From positions 3,203,501 through 3,267,500 of the forward strand of contig NZ_CP114286.1 in the NCBI RefSeq assembly GCF_027111275.1: a stretch of DNA of 64,000 nucleotides. The letters are read 5' to 3'. Shown here piece after piece: positions 1 through 11,542 of this stretch. A program made the translations under genes and the position numbers. Source of the DNA: Flavobacterium luteolum (GTDB taxonomy: Bacteria > Bacteroidota > Bacteroidia > Flavobacteriales > Flavobacteriaceae). Below the pieces are notes generated by a model that was given only the letters and a program-made list of their open reading frames with translations, did no database searches and was not told where the DNA came from. How positions within the stretch are numbered: the first letter of the stretch is position 1; every line of letters begins with the position of its first letter.

Positions 1-409
1 CGTTGGTCTTGATGATTACTTACAAAAAATTAAAGACGGTTGGACAGATGTTGATGTTATCATCACTATGCCTGCTGTAATGGGTAAATTAGGTCCATTA
101 GGTCGTATTTTAGGGCCTAGAGGTTTAATGCCAAACCCTAAAACAGGTACTGTAACTATGGATGTTGCAAAAGCTGTTCAAGAGGTTAAAGCTGGTAAAA
201 TTGACTTTAAAGTTGATAAAACTGGTATTGTACACGCAGGAATCGGTAAAGTTTCTTTTGGAGCTGAGCAGATTGTTGACAACGCACACGAAATTATTCA
301 AACATTAATAAAACTTAAACCAACTGCTGCTAAAGGTACATACATTAAAGGTATTCACCTTACAAGCACAATGAGTCCTGCTATCGCATTAGACCCAAAA
401 GCAGTATAA
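1..409 (+). CDS. rplA: 50S ribosomal protein L1, 3' part (5' end outside window)
   Basis: The first full codon is at position 2, giving about 135 residues of the C-terminal part of L1 (the full protein is usually about 230 residues). The signature [20 protein letters not shown], part of the rRNA-binding region of the L1 family, is seen at positions 92-151. L1 binds the 23S rRNA stalk and in many bacteria represses its own operon by binding the mRNA leader. It is followed after 22 bp by rplJ, the usual L11-L1-L10-L12-RNA polymerase order, so it is surely part of that operon. The N-terminal half lies before the window. Confidence 0.97.
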   Translation, partial: VGLDDYLQKIKDGWTDVDVIITMPAVMGKLGPLGRILGPRGLMPNPKTGTVTMDVAKAVQEVKAGKIDFKVDKTGIVHAGIGKVSFGAEQIVDNAHEIIQTLIKLKPTAAKGTYIKGIHLTSTMSPAIALDPKAV

Positions 410-431
410 TTGGTAGTTAAAAATTTTTAGT

Positions 432-935
432 ATGACTAGAGAAGAAAAATCAATCGCGATTGAAAATTTAACTGCGCAGTTAGCTGGTACAAATATCATT
501 TATGTATCTGATATTTCTGGTTTAAACGCAGAGACAACTTCAAACTTACGTAGAGCTTGTTTTAAAGCAGGTATCAAATTAGAGGTTGTAAAGAACACTT
601 TGCTTGCAAAAGCAATGGAAGCTTCTTCTAATGATTATGGTGATTTACCTACAGTTTTAAGTGGTAACAGTGCTATCTTTATTTCTGATGTTGCTAACGC
701 GCCTGGAAAAATTATCAAAGATTTCCGTAAGAAATCTGATAAACCAGTTTTAAAAGGAGCTTACATCAACTCTGAAGTATATATTGGGGACAACCAATTA
801 GATGCATTAGCTACAATTAAATCTAAAGAAGAGCTTATTGGAGAAATCATTGGATTATTACAATCTCCAGCTCAAAGAATTATTTCTGCTTTACAAAACA
901 AATTCGCTGGAAGCGAAGAAGAAGGAGCAGAGTAA
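432..935 (+). CDS. rplJ: 50S ribosomal protein L10
   Basis: This 167-residue protein has the L10 pattern: an N-terminal globular domain that begins MTREEKSIAIENLTAQLAG and contains VVKNTLLAKAM, and a C-terminal helical tail that carries the L7/L12 dimers of the ribosomal stalk. The length is normal for the family. It lies 22 bp after rplA and 92 bp before rplL. In many bacteria L10 (with L12) represses translation of its own transcript; the leader that would carry such a site here would be the short rplA-rplJ gap, where I see no clear fold. The start has only an A-rich context, as usual in Flavobacteria. Confidence 0.98.
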   Translation: MTREEKSIAIENLTAQLAGTNIIYVSDISGLNAETTSNLRRACFKAGIKLEVVKNTLLAKAMEASSNDYGDLPTVLSGNSAIFISDVANAPGKIIKDFRKKSDKPVLKGAYINSEVYIGDNQLDALATIKSKEELIGEIIGLLQSPAQRIISALQNKFAGSEEEGAE

Positions 936-940
936 TTATC

Positions 941-962
941 GTAAGGGAGTTTGCTTCCTTAC
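941..962 (+). promoter_or_regulatory. Hairpin between rplJ and rplL
   Basis: GTAAGGGAG and CTTCCTTAC can pair as a nine-base-pair stem (one G-T pair) around a TTTG loop. It sits just after the rplJ stop and has no T-run, so a role as mRNA processing or stability element is more likely than termination. This is inference from the sequence only. Confidence 0.45.
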
Positions 963-1027
963 TGCTTAATTAGCGCACAATAATTAAATTATATTTTTTA
1001 CACAAATCATTTTAAACGATAGAAAAA

Positions 1028-1399
1028 ATGGCAGATTTGAAACAATTCGCAGAACAATTAGTTAACTTAACAGTTAAAGAAGTTAACGAATTAGCAACAA
1101 TATTAAAAGATGAGTACGGAATCGAGCCTGCTGCTGCTGCTGTAGTAGTTGCTGCTGGTGGAGGAGACGGTGCTGCTGAAGAAGCACAAACTGAGTTTAC
1201 AGTTGTATTGAAAGATGCAGGAGCTTCTAAATTAGCTGTTGTAAAATTAGTTAAAGAATTAACTGGTTTAGGTCTTAAAGAAGCTAAAGATGTAGTTGAC
1301 GGTGCACCAAGCAACGTTAAAGAAGGTGTTTCTAAAGAAGAGGCTGAAGGTCTTAAAAAATCTTTAGAAGAGGCTGGAGCTACTGTTGAGCTTAAATAA
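1028..1399 (+). CDS. rplL: 50S ribosomal protein L7/L12
   Basis: The 123-residue acidic protein has the three L7/L12 parts: an N-terminal dimerisation helix ([19 protein letters not shown]), an Ala-rich hinge at about residues 37-50, and a C-terminal domain with [21 protein letters not shown] sequence (here [19 protein letters not shown]) that contacts translation GTPases. The protein is present in several copies on the ribosomal stalk, bound to L10. It follows rplJ in the normal order and precedes rpoB, from which it is separated by a 264-bp gap with an attenuator-like hairpin. Confidence 0.98.
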   Translation: MADLKQFAEQLVNLTVKEVNELATILKDEYGIEPAAAAVVVAAGGGDGAAEEAQTEFTVVLKDAGASKLAVVKLVKELTGLGLKEAKDVVDGAPSNVKEGVSKEEAEGLKKSLEEAGATVELK

Positions 1400-1420
1400 T
1401 TAAACTCAGTTTAAGAACTA

Positions 1421-1464
1421 GGTTTAGGTCTTGAGTTAACACTCAAAGGCCTAAACCATTTTTC
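1421..1464 (+). promoter_or_regulatory. Attenuator-like hairpin between rplL and rpoB
   Basis: GGTTTAGG (1421-1428) pairs with CCTAAACC (1450-1457), and TTGAGT (1431-1436) with ACTCAA (1441-1446), leaving a small internal loop and a TAAC loop; ATTTTTCG follows. The shape fits a partial terminator that lowers rpoBC transcription relative to the ribosomal genes, as is known for the rplL-rpoB gap in E. coli. No sequence homology to that site is claimed. Confidence 0.6.
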
Positions 1465-1663
1465 GTATAATAAAATATATTAAGTTTTATTATCCCATAG
1501 TTTAAAATACGAAAAAGTTTTAGATCAATACGAAGAAAGAAAATCGGCTTATTTTATAGTTTATTTTTAAAGATGTATTGATTATAATAAGAAAGTATAG
1601 ATTAAACAGTGTGTTTTTACACAAACAAAAATTACTTTTTTTTAATCAAAATTTTGTCCATTG

Positions 1664-4600
1664 ATGATAACAAATCAGACTGAAAGATTGAATTTTGCCT
1701 CTACAAAAAATATCCCTGACTATCCAGATTTCTTAGATGTTCAGGTTAAATCTTTTAAAGATTTCTTTCAATTAGAAACGAAATCTGACGAAAGAGGCAA
1801 CGAAGGGTTATACAACACCTTCATGGAAAACTTCCCAATTACAGATACAAGAAACAACTTTGTATTGGAATTCCTAGATTATTTTGTTGATCCTCCACGT
1901 TATACAATTCAAGAATGTATAGAGAGAGGTCTTACTTATAGTGTGCCTTTAAAAGCTAGGTTAAAACTATACTGTACAGATCCAGAACACGAAGATTTTG
2001 AAACAATTGTACAAGATGTTTATCTTGGAACAATACCTTACATGACTCCTAGTGGTACTTTTGTTATTAATGGTGCCGAGCGTGTTGTAGTATCTCAATT
2101 ACACCGTTCTCCAGGGGTTTTCTTTGGACAGTCATTCCACGCAAATGGAACTAAACTTTATTCTGCAAGAGTAATTCCTTTTAAAGGATCTTGGATAGAA
2201 TTTTCTACTGATATCAACAGCGTAATGTACGCATATATCGATAGAAAGAAAAAATTACCTGTAACAACTTTATTCCGTGCTATCGGTTTCGAAAGAGATA
2301 AGGATATCCTTGAAATTTTCGACTTAGCTGAAGAAATTAAGGTTTCTAAAACAGGTATTAAGAAATATATTGGAAGAAGACTTGCTGCGCGTGTATTGAA
2401 CACCTGGCACGAGGATTTCGTAGATGAAGATACTGGAGAGGTAGTTTCTATCGAGCGTAACGAAATCATCCTTGATCGTGATACAATTATCGACAAAGAT
2501 AATGTTGAAGAGATCATCGATTCTAACGTAAAATCTATTTTGTTACACAAAGAGGATAACAACCAAGCAGATTATGCTATTATCCACAACACGTTACAAA
2601 AAGATCCAACAAACTCTGAAAAAGAAGCTGTAGAGCACATTTACCGTCAGTTGCGTAACGCTGAACCGCCTGATGAGGAAACTGCTCGTGGTATTATAGA
2701 TAAATTGTTCTTCTCTGATCAACGTTATAACTTAGGTGAAGTTGGTCGTTACAGAATGAACAAAAAATTAGATTTAGATATCCCTATGGATAAGCAAGTG
2801 CTTACTAAAGAGGATATTATTACAATCGTAAAATATTTGATCGAATTGATCAACTCTAAAGCAGAGATTGATGATATTGATCACTTATCAAACCGTCGTG
2901 TCAGAACAGTTGGAGAACAGTTGTCTCAACAATTCGGTGTTGGTTTAGCACGTATGGCTAGAACTATTCGTGAGAGAATGAACGTTAGAGATAACGAGGT
3001 GTTTACACCGATTGATTTGATTAATGCTAAAACATTATCATCAGTTATCAACTCTTTCTTTGGTACTAACCAGTTATCTCAATTTATGGACCAAACGAAT
3101 CCATTAGCTGAGATTACACACAAAAGAAGACTTTCTGCACTTGGGCCAGGTGGACTTTCGAGAGAGAGAGCTGGTTTCGAGGTTCGTGACGTTCACTATA
3201 CACACTATGGTCGTTTATGTCCGATTGAAACTCCTGAGGGACCAAACATTGGTTTGATTTCATCTCTTGGTGTTTATGCAAAAGTTAACGGAATGGGATT
3301 CATCGAAACTCCATACCGTAAAGTAACAAATGGTGTAGTTGATTTAGAAAGTACTCCGGTTTACTTAAGTGCTGAAGAAGAAGAAGGTAAAATGATTGCT
3401 CAAGCAAACATTGAAATGGATGCTACAGGTAAAATTACAGCAAGCAATGTTATTGCTCGTGAGGAAGGTGACTTCCCGGTTGTTGAGCCATCAGTTGTTC
3501 ATTATACAGACGTTGCTCCTAACCAGATCGCTTCGATTTCTGCATCTTTGATTCCTTTCTTGGAGCATGATGATGCGAACCGTGCGTTGATGGGATCAAA
3601 CATGATGCGTCAGGCAGTTCCTTTGATCCGTCCTGAAGCACCGATTGTAGGTACAGGTTTAGAGCGTCAGGTAGCTTCAGATTCAAGAGTATTGATCAAT
3701 GCTGAAGGGCATGGTACTGTTGAATACGTAGATGCTAATATCATTACTATTAAATACGATCGTACAGAAGACGAGAGAATGGTAAGTTTTGATGCTGATG
3801 AGAAAACGTACAACTTAATTAAATTTAGAAAAACCAATCAAGGTACAAGTATCAACTTGAAACCAATCGTAAGAAGAGGTGACAGAGTTGTTCCTGGACA
3901 AGTATTGTCTGAAGGATATGCTACTCAAAATGGAGAATTAGCTTTAGGTAGAAACTTAAAAGTTGCGTTCATGCCATGGAAAGGGTACAACTTCGAGGAT
4001 GCGATTGTAATTTCTGAGAAAGTAGTTCGTGATGATATTTTTACTTCTATCCACGTTGATGATTATTCATTAGAGGTTAGAGATACTAAGTTAGGAAACG
4101 AAGAGTTAACAAACGATATTCCTAACGTTTCTGAAGAAGCTACTAAAGATTTAGATGAAAACGGTATGATTAGAATTGGAGCAGAGGTTAAACCTGGCGA
4201 CATTTTGATCGGAAAAATTACACCAAAAGGAGAATCAGATCCTACTCCAGAGGAGAAATTGCTTCGTGCAATCTTCGGAGATAAAGCAGGTGATGTAAAA
4301 GATGCTTCATTAAAAGCTTCTCCATCTTTACATGGTGTAGTTCTTGACAAAAAATTATTTGCAAGAGCCGTAAAAGATAAACGTAAACGTACTCAAGATA
4401 AAGATGCTTTAGGCGCTTTAGAAATGGAATTCGAAACTAAATTTGTTGAATTAAAAGACAGATTGGTTGAGAAATTATTCTTGATTGTTAACGGAAAAAC
4501 ATCTCAAGGTGTAATGAATGATTTGGGTGAAGAAGTTTTACCAAAAGGTAAAAAATATACTCAAAAAATGCTTTACGCAGTAGAAGATTTTGCTCACTTA

Positions 4601-5476
4601 AGCAAAGGTCAATGGGTTGCTGATGATGCTACTAATAAAATGGTTAATGATTTGATTCATAACTATAAAATTAAGCTGAACGACTTACAAGGAGCTTTAA
4701 GAAGAGAGAAATTCACTATTACAGTTGGAGATGAATTACCATCTGGAATCTTGAAATTGGCTAAAATCTATATCGCTAAAAAACGTAAGTTAAAAGTTGG
4801 TGATAAAATGGCGGGACGTCACGGTAACAAAGGTATTGTTGCAAGAATCGTTCGTCATGAGGATATGCCATTCTTAGAAGATGGAACACCAGTAGATATC
4901 GTATTGAATCCACTTGGGGTACCTTCACGTATGAACATTGGTCAGATTTATGAGACTGTTCTTGGATGGGCTGGTATGAACTTGGGTAGAAAATTTGCTA
5001 CTCCAATTTTCGACGGTGCTTCTCTTGACGAGATCAACGCTTTGACTGATGAGGCTAACGTGCCACGTTTCGGACATACCTATCTTTATGATGGTGGAAC
5101 TGGAGAGCGTTTTGCACAAAAAGCAACTGTGGGTGTAATTTACATGCTTAAATTAGGACACATGGTTGATGATAAGATGCACGCACGTTCTATCGGACCA
5201 TACTCATTGATTACGCAACAGCCACTTGGAGGTAAGGCTCAATTTGGAGGTCAGCGTTTTGGAGAGATGGAGGTTTGGGCACTTGAGGCTTATGGAGCTT
5301 CTAGTACTTTACGTGAAATCTTAACTGTTAAGTCTGATGACGTTATTGGTAGAGCTAAAACTTACGAAGCTATCGTTAAGGGTGAAACTATGCCAGAACC
5401 AGGTTTACCAGAATCATTCAATGTATTAATGCACGAATTGAAAGGTCTAGGTTTAGATCTTCGTTTGGAAGAATAA
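1664..5476 (+). CDS. rpoB: DNA-directed RNA polymerase subunit beta
   Basis: Beta subunit of RNA polymerase, 1270 residues if translation starts at the ATG at 1664 ([13 protein letters not shown]); a TTG sits one codon upstream. The rifampicin pocket is easily seen: [12 protein letters not shown] followed by [16 protein letters not shown], with D476, H486 and S491 equivalent to E. coli D516, H526 and S531, all in the sensitive (wild-type) state. Further on are EGPNIGLI, the [12 protein letters not shown] region and the C-terminal clamp sequence [20 protein letters not shown]. It belongs to the rpl-rpoBC operon; the rpoC gap of 255 bp carries a long palindrome. Confidence 0.98.
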   Translation: MITNQTERLNFASTKNIPDYPDFLDVQVKSFKDFFQLETKSDERGNEGLYNTFMENFPITDTRNNFVLEFLDYFVDPPRYTIQECIERGLTYSVPLKARLKLYCTDPEHEDFETIVQDVYLGTIPYMTPSGTFVINGAERVVVSQLHRSPGVFFGQSFHANGTKLYSARVIPFKGSWIEFSTDINSVMYAYIDRKKKLPVTTLFRAIGFERDKDILEIFDLAEEIKVSKTGIKKYIGRRLAARVLNTWHEDFVDEDTGEVVSIERNEIILDRDTIIDKDNVEEIIDSNVKSILLHKEDNNQADYAIIHNTLQKDPTNSEKEAVEHIYRQLRNAEPPDEETARGIIDKLFFSDQRYNLGEVGRYRMNKKLDLDIPMDKQVLTKEDIITIVKYLIELINSKAEIDDIDHLSNRRVRTVGEQLSQQFGVGLARMARTIRERMNVRDNEVFTPIDLINAKTLSSVINSFFGTNQLSQFMDQTNPLAEITHKRRLSALGPGGLSRERAGFEVRDVHYTHYGRLCPIETPEGPNIGLISSLGVYAKVNGMGFIETPYRKVTNGVVDLESTPVYLSAEEEEGKMIAQANIEMDATGKITASNVIAREEGDFPVVEPSVVHYTDVAPNQIASISASLIPFLEHDDANRALMGSNMMRQAVPLIRPEAPIVGTGLERQVASDSRVLINAEGHGTVEYVDANIITIKYDRTEDERMVSFDADEKTYNLIKFRKTNQGTSINLKPIVRRGDRVVPGQVLSEGYATQNGELALGRNLKVAFMPWKGYNFEDAIVISEKVVRDDIFTSIHVDDYSLEVRDTKLGNEELTNDIPNVSEEATKDLDENGMIRIGAEVKPGDILIGKITPKGESDPTPEEKLLRAIFGDKAGDVKDASLKASPSLHGVVLDKKLFARAVKDKRKRTQDKDALGALEMEFETKFVELKDRLVEKLFLIVNGKTSQGVMNDLGEEVLPKGKKYTQKMLYAVEDFAHLSKGQWVADDATNKMVNDLIHNYKIKLNDLQGALRREKFTITVGDELPSGILKLAKIYIAKKRKLKVGDKMAGRHGNKGIVARIVRHEDMPFLEDGTPVDIVLNPLGVPSRMNIGQIYETVLGWAGMNLGRKFATPIFDGASLDEINALTDEANVPRFGHTYLYDGGTGERFAQKATVGVIYMLKLGHMVDDKMHARSIGPYSLITQQPLGGKAQFGGQRFGEMEVWALEAYGASSTLREILTVKSDDVIGRAKTYEAIVKGETMPEPGLPESFNVLMHELKGLGLDLRLEE

Positions 5477-5481
5477 TAAAA

Positions 5482-5515
5482 AATGTAGAGACGTGATTAA
5501 TCACGTCTCTACATT
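5482..5515. repeat. Perfect 34-bp palindrome between rpoB and rpoC
   Basis: The sequence from 5482 to 5515 reads the same on both strands; its half site is AATGTAGAGACGTGATT. It starts five bases after the rpoB stop. No long T-run follows on the plus strand, so it is not a classical terminator. It resembles the dispersed intergenic palindromes common in Flavobacterium genomes; presence in the rpoBC operon means its RNA would fold as a strong 17-bp hairpin. Confidence 0.85.
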
Positions 5516-5731
5516 CATATTTATAATAAGTTTTTAAAGATTTATACCCGTAACCCGTTCCGATTTTTTATAACAATGCAAGGCATTTTATAACTAGCAC
5601 TTCAAATAAGAATTTGAGGTTTAGAGAAGTAACCCGAGGTAGTAGCTGAATGATTAACTCTTATTTTTTTAAGAGTAGATTATAAATCTAAATTCAATTT
5701 TTTAATTGCAAATAAATCAATAGTAAAAACT

Positions 5732-8700
5732 ATGATGAATAACAGAAACAATAATAAAGATAAGAATCCAGTAAAAAGATTTAACAAAATTTCTATTGGA
5801 TTGGCTTCACCAGAATCTATCTTGAAAGAATCGAGAGGAGAGGTTTTAAAGCCAGAAACTATTAACTATAGAACTCACAAACCAGAGCGTGACGGACTTT
5901 TCTGCGAAAGAATCTTCGGACCAGTAAAAGATTTCGAATGTGCTTGTGGTAAGTATAAAAGAATTCGTTACAAAGGTATCATCTGTGACCGTTGTGGTGT
6001 TGAAGTTACTGAGAAAAAAGTACGTCGTGATAGAGTAGGACACATCAACCTTGTTGTGCCAATTGCTCATATCTGGTACTTCCGTTCTCTTCCAAACAAA
6101 ATTGGTTATATCCTTGGTCTTCCATCTAAGAAATTAGATATGATCATTTACTACGAAAGATACGTGGTAATCCAAGCTGGTATTGCTAAAAATGCAGATG
6201 GAGAATCTTTACAAAGACTTGATTTCTTAACTGAAGAAGAATACTTAAACATTTTAGATACTCTTCCACAAGAAAACCAATATTTAGATGATTTAGATCC
6301 AAATAAATTTGTTGCCAAAATGGGAGCAGAGTGTATTATGGATTTATTAGCTCGTATTGACTTAGATGCTTTGTCTTATGAATTAAGACACAGCGCTAAC
6401 AATGAGACTTCAAAACAAAGAAAAACTGAAGCTTTAAAAAGACTACAAGTTGTTGAATCTTTCCGTGAGTCTAACGAAAACCGCGAAAACCGTCCAGAAT
6501 GGATGATCATGAAAGTGGTTCCAGTTATCCCACCAGAATTACGTCCGCTTGTGCCACTTGATGGAGGTCGTTTTGCAACTTCAGATTTGAACGACTTATA
6601 CCGTCGTGTAATCATCCGTAACAACCGTTTGAAAAGATTAATGGAGATTAAAGCTCCTGAAGTTATCTTAAGAAACGAGAAACGTATGTTGCAAGAATCT
6701 GTAGATTCATTATTCGATAACACTCGTAAAGCTTCTGCTGTTAAAACAGAATCTAACAGACCATTAAAATCATTATCTGACTCATTAAAAGGTAAGCAAG
6801 GACGTTTCCGTCAAAACTTACTTGGTAAACGTGTGGATTATTCTGCTCGTTCGGTAATCGTCGTTGGTCCAGAGTTAAAATTATATGAGTGCGGATTGCC
6901 AAAAGATATGGCTTCTGAATTATACAAACCTTTCGTTATCCGTAAATTGATTGAAAGAGGTATTGTTAAAACAGTAAAATCTGCGAAGAAAATCATTGAC
7001 AAAAAAGAGCCGGTAGTTTGGGATATTTTAGAAAACGTAATTAAAGGACACCCAGTATTACTGAACCGTGCTCCTACTTTGCACAGACTTGGTATTCAGG
7101 CTTTCCAGCCAAAATTAATTGAAGGAAAAGCGATCCAGTTACACCCATTAGTATGTACGGCATTCAACGCCGATTTCGATGGTGACCAGATGGCGGTTCA
7201 CTTACCATTAGGACCAGAGGCTATTTTAGAGGCGCAATTATTAATGCTGGCTTCTCACAATATCTTGAACCCTGCAAATGGTGCTCCAATTACTGTACCT
7301 TCTCAGGACATGGTCTTGGGTCTATACTATATGACCAAAGAGCGTATTTCTACAGAAGATCACATTATTTTAGGTCAAGATTTGACTTTCTATTCTGCTG
7401 AAGAAGTAAACATTGCATTAAACGAAGGAAGATTAGAATTGAATGCTCGTGTGAAAATTAGAGCAAAAGATTTTAATGACGCTGGAGAATTAGTGTACAA
7501 AATTATTCAAACAACTGCAGGACGTGTATTATTTAACGAAGTAGTACCTGAAGCAGCTGGATATATCAATGACGTATTAACAAAGAAAAACCTTAGAGAT
7601 ATTATCGGACACATTTTAAGTGTGACTGATGTACCTACAACGGCAGCTTTCTTGGATAATATGAAAGATATGGGTTATAAATTCGCATTTAGAGGAGGTT
7701 TATCATTCTCTTTAGGTGATATTAGAATCCCAGAACAAAAAACGAAGTTAATTGCAGATGCTAGAGAGCAAGTTGAAGGTATCTCAACTAACTATAACAT
7801 GGGTCTTATCACAAATAACGAGCGTTACAACCAAGTTATTGACGTATGGACTTCAGCAAATGCTCAGTTAACAGAATTAGCAATGAAAAATATTAGAGAA
7901 GACCAACAAGGTTTCAACTCTGTATATATGATGCTTGACTCTGGGGCGAGGGGTTCTAAGGAACAGATTCGTCAGTTAACTGGTATGCGTGGTTTGATGG
8001 CTAAGCCTAAAAAATCTACTGCTGGTGGTGGTGAGATTATTGAAAACCCGATTCTTTCTAACTTTAAGGAAGGTCTTTCGATCCTTGAGTACTTCATTTC
8101 TACTCACGGTGCTCGTAAAGGTCTTGCGGATACGGCTCTTAAAACGGCCGATGCTGGTTACTTGACAAGAAGACTTCATGACGTTTCTCAAGATGTTATT
8201 GTTAACATCGAAGATTGTGGAACTTTAAGAGGTGTTGAAGTTGCGGCATTGAAGAAAAATGAGGAAATCGTTGAATCTTTAGGAGAGAGAATTTTAGGAC
8301 GTGTTGCATTACAAGACGTTATCAATCCTCTTACTAACGAAGTAATGGTTAAATCTGGAGAGCAAATTACTGAAGCAATTATGAGAACTATCGAAGCTTC
8401 TCCAATTGAAAAAGTAGAAGTTAGATCTCCATTAACTTGTGAAGCTTTAAAAGGTATTTGTGCTAAATGTTACGGTAGAAACTTAGCTACAGGTAAGATG
8501 ACACAAAGAGGTGAAGCTGTCGGAGTTATTGCAGCTCAGTCTATTGGAGAGCCAGGTACACAGTTGACACTTCGTACGTTCCACGTTGGAGGGGTTGCTG
8601 GAGGTATCTCTGAAGAGTCTAGTATTGTTACAAGATTCGCAGGTAGACTTGAAATTGAAGATTTAAAAACAGTTAAAGGAGAAGACGGAGAAGGAAACTC

Positions 8701-10042
8701 TGTTGATATCGTAGTTTCACGTTCAACTGAATTGAAATTAGTTGACGAGAAAACTGGAATTGTTTTAAATACACATAACATTCCTTACGGTTCTAGTATC
8801 TTCGTTGGAGATGGAGAAACTGTAGCTAAAGGAACTGTAATCTGTAAATGGGATCCATATAACGGTGTAATTGTTTCTGAGTTTACTGGTAAGATTGCTT
8901 ACGAAGATTTAGAGCAAGGACAATCGTTCATGGTTGAGATCGATGAGCAGACTGGTTTCCAGGAAAAAGTAATTTCTGAGGCTAGAAACAAAAAATTAAT
9001 CCCAACTTTATTAGTTTATGGTAAAGAAGGTGAATTGATTCGTTCTTACAACTTACCAGTAGGTGCACACTTAATGGTTGAAAATGGCGAGAAAATTAAA
9101 GCAGGTAAAGTATTAGTAAAAATCCCACGTCGTTCTTCTAAAGCAGGCGATATCACGGGAGGTTTACCAAGAATTACTGAGCTTCTTGAGGCTCGTAACC
9201 CTTCAAACCCAGCAGTTGTATCTGAAATTGATGGAGTTGTATCTTTCGGTAAAATCAAAAGAGGTAACCGTGAGATCGTTATTGAGTCTAAATTTGGTGA
9301 GATTAAAAAGTATTTAGTTAAACTTTCTAGCCAAATCTTAGTACAAGAGAATGACTTCGTAAGAGCGGGAGTTCCATTGTCTGATGGTGCTATTACACCA
9401 GATGATATCTTGAGAATTCAAGGTCCAGCTGCTGTTCAACAGTACTTGGTAAATGAAATTCAAGAGGTTTACCGTTTACAAGGGGTAAAAATTAATGATA
9501 AGCACTTTGAGGTTGTAATTCGTCAAATGATGCGTAAAGTAAGAGTTGAGGATCCAGGAGATACTTTATTTTTAGAAGATCAATTAATTCATACTAAAGA
9601 TTTTATTGTTCAAAACGATAAATTATATGGTATGAAAGTGGTAGAAGATGCTGGAGATTCTTCAGTATTAAAACCTGGTCAGATCATTACACCTCGTGAA
9701 TTGCGTGATGAAAATTCATTATTGAAACGTACAGATAAAAATCTTGTTGTAGCAAGAGACGTAATTACTGCAACTGCAACGCCAGTTCTACAAGGTATTA
9801 CAAGAGCTTCGTTACAAACTAAATCATTCATTTCTGCGGCTTCATTCCAGGAGACAACGAAAGTACTTAACGAAGCTGCAGTAGCTGGTAAAGTAGATGA
9901 TCTAGAAGGATTAAAAGAAAATGTAATTGTTGGACACAGAATTCCTGCGGGAACTGGTATGAGAGAGTACGATAACACTATCGTAGGATCTAAAGATGAT
10001 TACAATGAAATGATGGCTAATAAAGAAGAATACATTTATTAA
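5732..10042 (+). CDS. rpoC: DNA-directed RNA polymerase subunit beta'
   Basis: Beta' subunit, 1436 residues. The N-terminal zinc ribbon is [13 protein letters not shown] followed by CDRCGVEV; the catalytic magnesium motif NADFDGD is present with Asp481, Asp483 and Asp485; the second zinc site is [13 protein letters not shown]; and the bridge/trigger region contains [16 protein letters not shown]. All key residues are intact and the length is normal for Bacteroidota. Two ATG codons are adjacent (5732 and 5735), and the first is used here. The gene lies 255 bp after rpoB and 10 bp before a DUF3467 gene that is probably co-transcribed. Confidence 0.98.
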   Translation: MMNNRNNNKDKNPVKRFNKISIGLASPESILKESRGEVLKPETINYRTHKPERDGLFCERIFGPVKDFECACGKYKRIRYKGIICDRCGVEVTEKKVRRDRVGHINLVVPIAHIWYFRSLPNKIGYILGLPSKKLDMIIYYERYVVIQAGIAKNADGESLQRLDFLTEEEYLNILDTLPQENQYLDDLDPNKFVAKMGAECIMDLLARIDLDALSYELRHSANNETSKQRKTEALKRLQVVESFRESNENRENRPEWMIMKVVPVIPPELRPLVPLDGGRFATSDLNDLYRRVIIRNNRLKRLMEIKAPEVILRNEKRMLQESVDSLFDNTRKASAVKTESNRPLKSLSDSLKGKQGRFRQNLLGKRVDYSARSVIVVGPELKLYECGLPKDMASELYKPFVIRKLIERGIVKTVKSAKKIIDKKEPVVWDILENVIKGHPVLLNRAPTLHRLGIQAFQPKLIEGKAIQLHPLVCTAFNADFDGDQMAVHLPLGPEAILEAQLLMLASHNILNPANGAPITVPSQDMVLGLYYMTKERISTEDHIILGQDLTFYSAEEVNIALNEGRLELNARVKIRAKDFNDAGELVYKIIQTTAGRVLFNEVVPEAAGYINDVLTKKNLRDIIGHILSVTDVPTTAAFLDNMKDMGYKFAFRGGLSFSLGDIRIPEQKTKLIADAREQVEGISTNYNMGLITNNERYNQVIDVWTSANAQLTELAMKNIREDQQGFNSVYMMLDSGARGSKEQIRQLTGMRGLMAKPKKSTAGGGEIIENPILSNFKEGLSILEYFISTHGARKGLADTALKTADAGYLTRRLHDVSQDVIVNIEDCGTLRGVEVAALKKNEEIVESLGERILGRVALQDVINPLTNEVMVKSGEQITEAIMRTIEASPIEKVEVRSPLTCEALKGICAKCYGRNLATGKMTQRGEAVGVIAAQSIGEPGTQLTLRTFHVGGVAGGISEESSIVTRFAGRLEIEDLKTVKGEDGEGNSVDIVVSRSTELKLVDEKTGIVLNTHNIPYGSSIFVGDGETVAKGTVICKWDPYNGVIVSEFTGKIAYEDLEQGQSFMVEIDEQTGFQEKVISEARNKKLIPTLLVYGKEGELIRSYNLPVGAHLMVENGEKIKAGKVLVKIPRRSSKAGDITGGLPRITELLEARNPSNPAVVSEIDGVVSFGKIKRGNREIVIESKFGEIKKYLVKLSSQILVQENDFVRAGVPLSDGAITPDDILRIQGPAAVQQYLVNEIQEVYRLQGVKINDKHFEVVIRQMMRKVRVEDPGDTLFLEDQLIHTKDFIVQNDKLYGMKVVEDAGDSSVLKPGQIITPRELRDENSLLKRTDKNLVVARDVITATATPVLQGITRASLQTKSFISAASFQETTKVLNEAAVAGKVDDLEGLKENVIVGHRIPAGTGMREYDNTIVGSKDDYNEMMANKEEYIY

Positions 10043-10052
10043 TTAGGAAACT

Positions 10053-10364
10053 ATGAGTAATCCGAAACAACAACAAGAGCAAATTAATATTGAGTTGGAT
10101 GAAACTATTGCAGAAGGAATTTATTCTAATCTTGCAATTATCAATCACTCATCATCAGAGTTTGTTTTAGATTTTGTAAGCATTATGCCAGGTATTCCTA
10201 AAGCCAAGGTAAAGTCAAGAATTGTCTTGACACCACAACATGCTAAAAGATTATTAAAAGCAATAGGTGAAAATATCCATAGATTTGAGGCAGCTCATGG
10301 CGAAATCAAAGAAACGGAACAAGCACCAATTCCGCTTAATTTTGGTCCAACTGGACAAGCATAA
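10053..10364 (+). CDS. DUF3467 family protein
   Basis: A 103-residue protein recognised as DUF3467 by the pattern NIELDETIAEGIYSNLAIIN, then FVLDFVSIMPG and LTPQHAKRLLKAIGENI. The family is small, soluble and of unknown function, and often follows rpoC in Bacteroidota. Here it starts 10 bp after rpoC and is followed by a strong terminator, so it is the last gene of the rpl-rpoBC operon. The linkage hints at a role near transcription, but nothing in the sequence proves it. Confidence 0.9.
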   Translation: MSNPKQQQEQINIELDETIAEGIYSNLAIINHSSSEFVLDFVSIMPGIPKAKVKSRIVLTPQHAKRLLKAIGENIHRFEAAHGEIKETEQAPIPLNFGPTGQA

Positions 10365-10370
10365 ATTTTT

Positions 10371-10400
10371 AAAAGCCCCTTTTTTAAGGGGCTTTTTTTA
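10371..10400 (+). terminator. Terminator of the rpl-rpoBC operon
   Basis: AAAAGCCCCTT and AAGGGGCTTTT form an 11-bp stem followed by a T-run, seven bases after the DUF3467 stop. Confidence 0.92.
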
Positions 10401-10552
10401 TGGCTTATGGGAAAAAGAGTATTTTATCGGATTTAATTTACTTTAGTCGGGTAATTTTCTTTTCAAGAAAGTATTTATTTAACTTGCTATAACCTAAAAA
10501 AGATTAAATTTTGAAATATAATGACTTAATAAGGTTGATTAATTCAAATTAT

Positions 10553-10589
10553 AAAAAAGCGCTAATTTAAATATTAACGCTTTTTTTAT
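10553..10589 (+). terminator. Second hairpin with T-run in the same gap
   Basis: AAAAAAGCGCTAAT and ATTAACGCTTTTTT pair with one mismatch, with seven T after it. It lies 165 bp beyond the operon terminator with no gene between them, so it may be a backup terminator or a trace of a lost gene. I see nothing else in 10590-10716. Confidence 0.55.
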
Positions 10590-10716
10590 GTTTAAAAATG
10601 AGGTCTTTATAATGAGCATTAATTTTTTTTTTTTGTTATCCCAACCTTTTTATAAAATCAATACTCTATATAAATAATAAGCTTCTCGAAAGTTTTTAAC
10701 TTATATATAATAGAGT

Positions 10717-11451
10717 ATGAAAAAGAAATTCACCTTAGAAATTGCAACTCCTTGTTCTGAAAATTTTGATAAAATGATTCCAAACTCACAGGGTTCATTC
10801 TGTAATTCATGTATGAAGAATGTTATCGATTTGAGTAAAAAGACAAATTCAGAAGTAGCTAAGTTTATTAATGAAAATAAGGATAAAAATATCTGCGCAC
10901 GATTAAAAACGAAGCAGTTGGAAGAGGAATTTGTTTATAATGAAACTTCTAAAATCAATACTTTAAAGTATGCGACAATTGCTGCATCTGTTTTGTTGGC
11001 ATCAAATCTTGCAGCACAAGAAAAAGAACCTATTAAAACAGAAATTAGCTGTTCGAAACCAAATGCATATAAAGTAGGTAAAGTAGCTTACAGTCAAACT
11101 CAAAATGAAGAAGTTTCAATAATAATTAAAGGAAAATTATTAGAGGCAAAAAGCAATAAACCTTTTGATAGAGAAACTTATTCTAATTTAATGATTGCTT
11201 TTAGTGGTTCTCAAAATCCTGCAAAAGTAAATTATAAAACAGGAGAGTTTTCTATAGAATCCAAGGTTCTAAAGAATAGTAAAACGTTAATGGTTACAAT
11301 CACGGCTAATGATTATTACCTTTCAAAAGAGATATCCTTTGATGTGAAATCAATTAAAAATAATGTTTTAATGAAAAATATAATTGTTGGTTCAGAAGAA
11401 CTTAACAGAATATATATTGCCGGCGGATTAGGAATTAATTATACGGAGTAA
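10717..11451 (+). CDS. Predicted membrane protein with Cys-rich N-terminal domain
   Basis: The 244-residue protein begins KKKFTLEIATPCSENFDKM and continues with FCNSCMKNVIDLSKK, a pattern (PC ... FC-x-x-C ... V-I-D) that recurs at the N-terminus of many Bacteroidota proteins of unknown function. The spacing of the Cys residues suggests metal binding or a disulphide, which I infer only. One hydrophobic segment (about residues 87-104, YATIAASVLLASNLAAQ) follows, then a periplasmic part of about 140 residues that may be beta-rich. It is monocistronic, with a terminator downstream. No function can be assigned. Confidence 0.8.
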   Translation: MKKKFTLEIATPCSENFDKMIPNSQGSFCNSCMKNVIDLSKKTNSEVAKFINENKDKNICARLKTKQLEEEFVYNETSKINTLKYATIAASVLLASNLAAQEKEPIKTEISCSKPNAYKVGKVAYSQTQNEEVSIIIKGKLLEAKSNKPFDRETYSNLMIAFSGSQNPAKVNYKTGEFSIESKVLKNSKTLMVTITANDYYLSKEISFDVKSIKNNVLMKNIIVGSEELNRIYIAGGLGINYTE

Positions 11452-11482
11452 TATTCAAATTTACATTGGGGGATGTAAATGA

Positions 11483-11524
11483 AAAAGGCTGTCTAAATAG
11501 AATTTGACAGCCCTTTTGTTTTTT
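11483..11524. terminator. Bidirectional terminator between convergent genes
   Basis: AAAAGGCTGTC and GACAGCCCTTTT pair around a 12-base loop, with T-rich sequence on the plus side and TTTTTCATTT on the minus side. It serves the gene ending at 11451 and prfC ending at 11543. Confidence 0.88.
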
Positions 11525-11542
11525 TATCTAAAGAAAGTTTAT

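Noticed and set aside
1012..1314. Antisense frame over rplL
   Set aside because: It mirrors the Ala-rich codons of rplL, with no family features.
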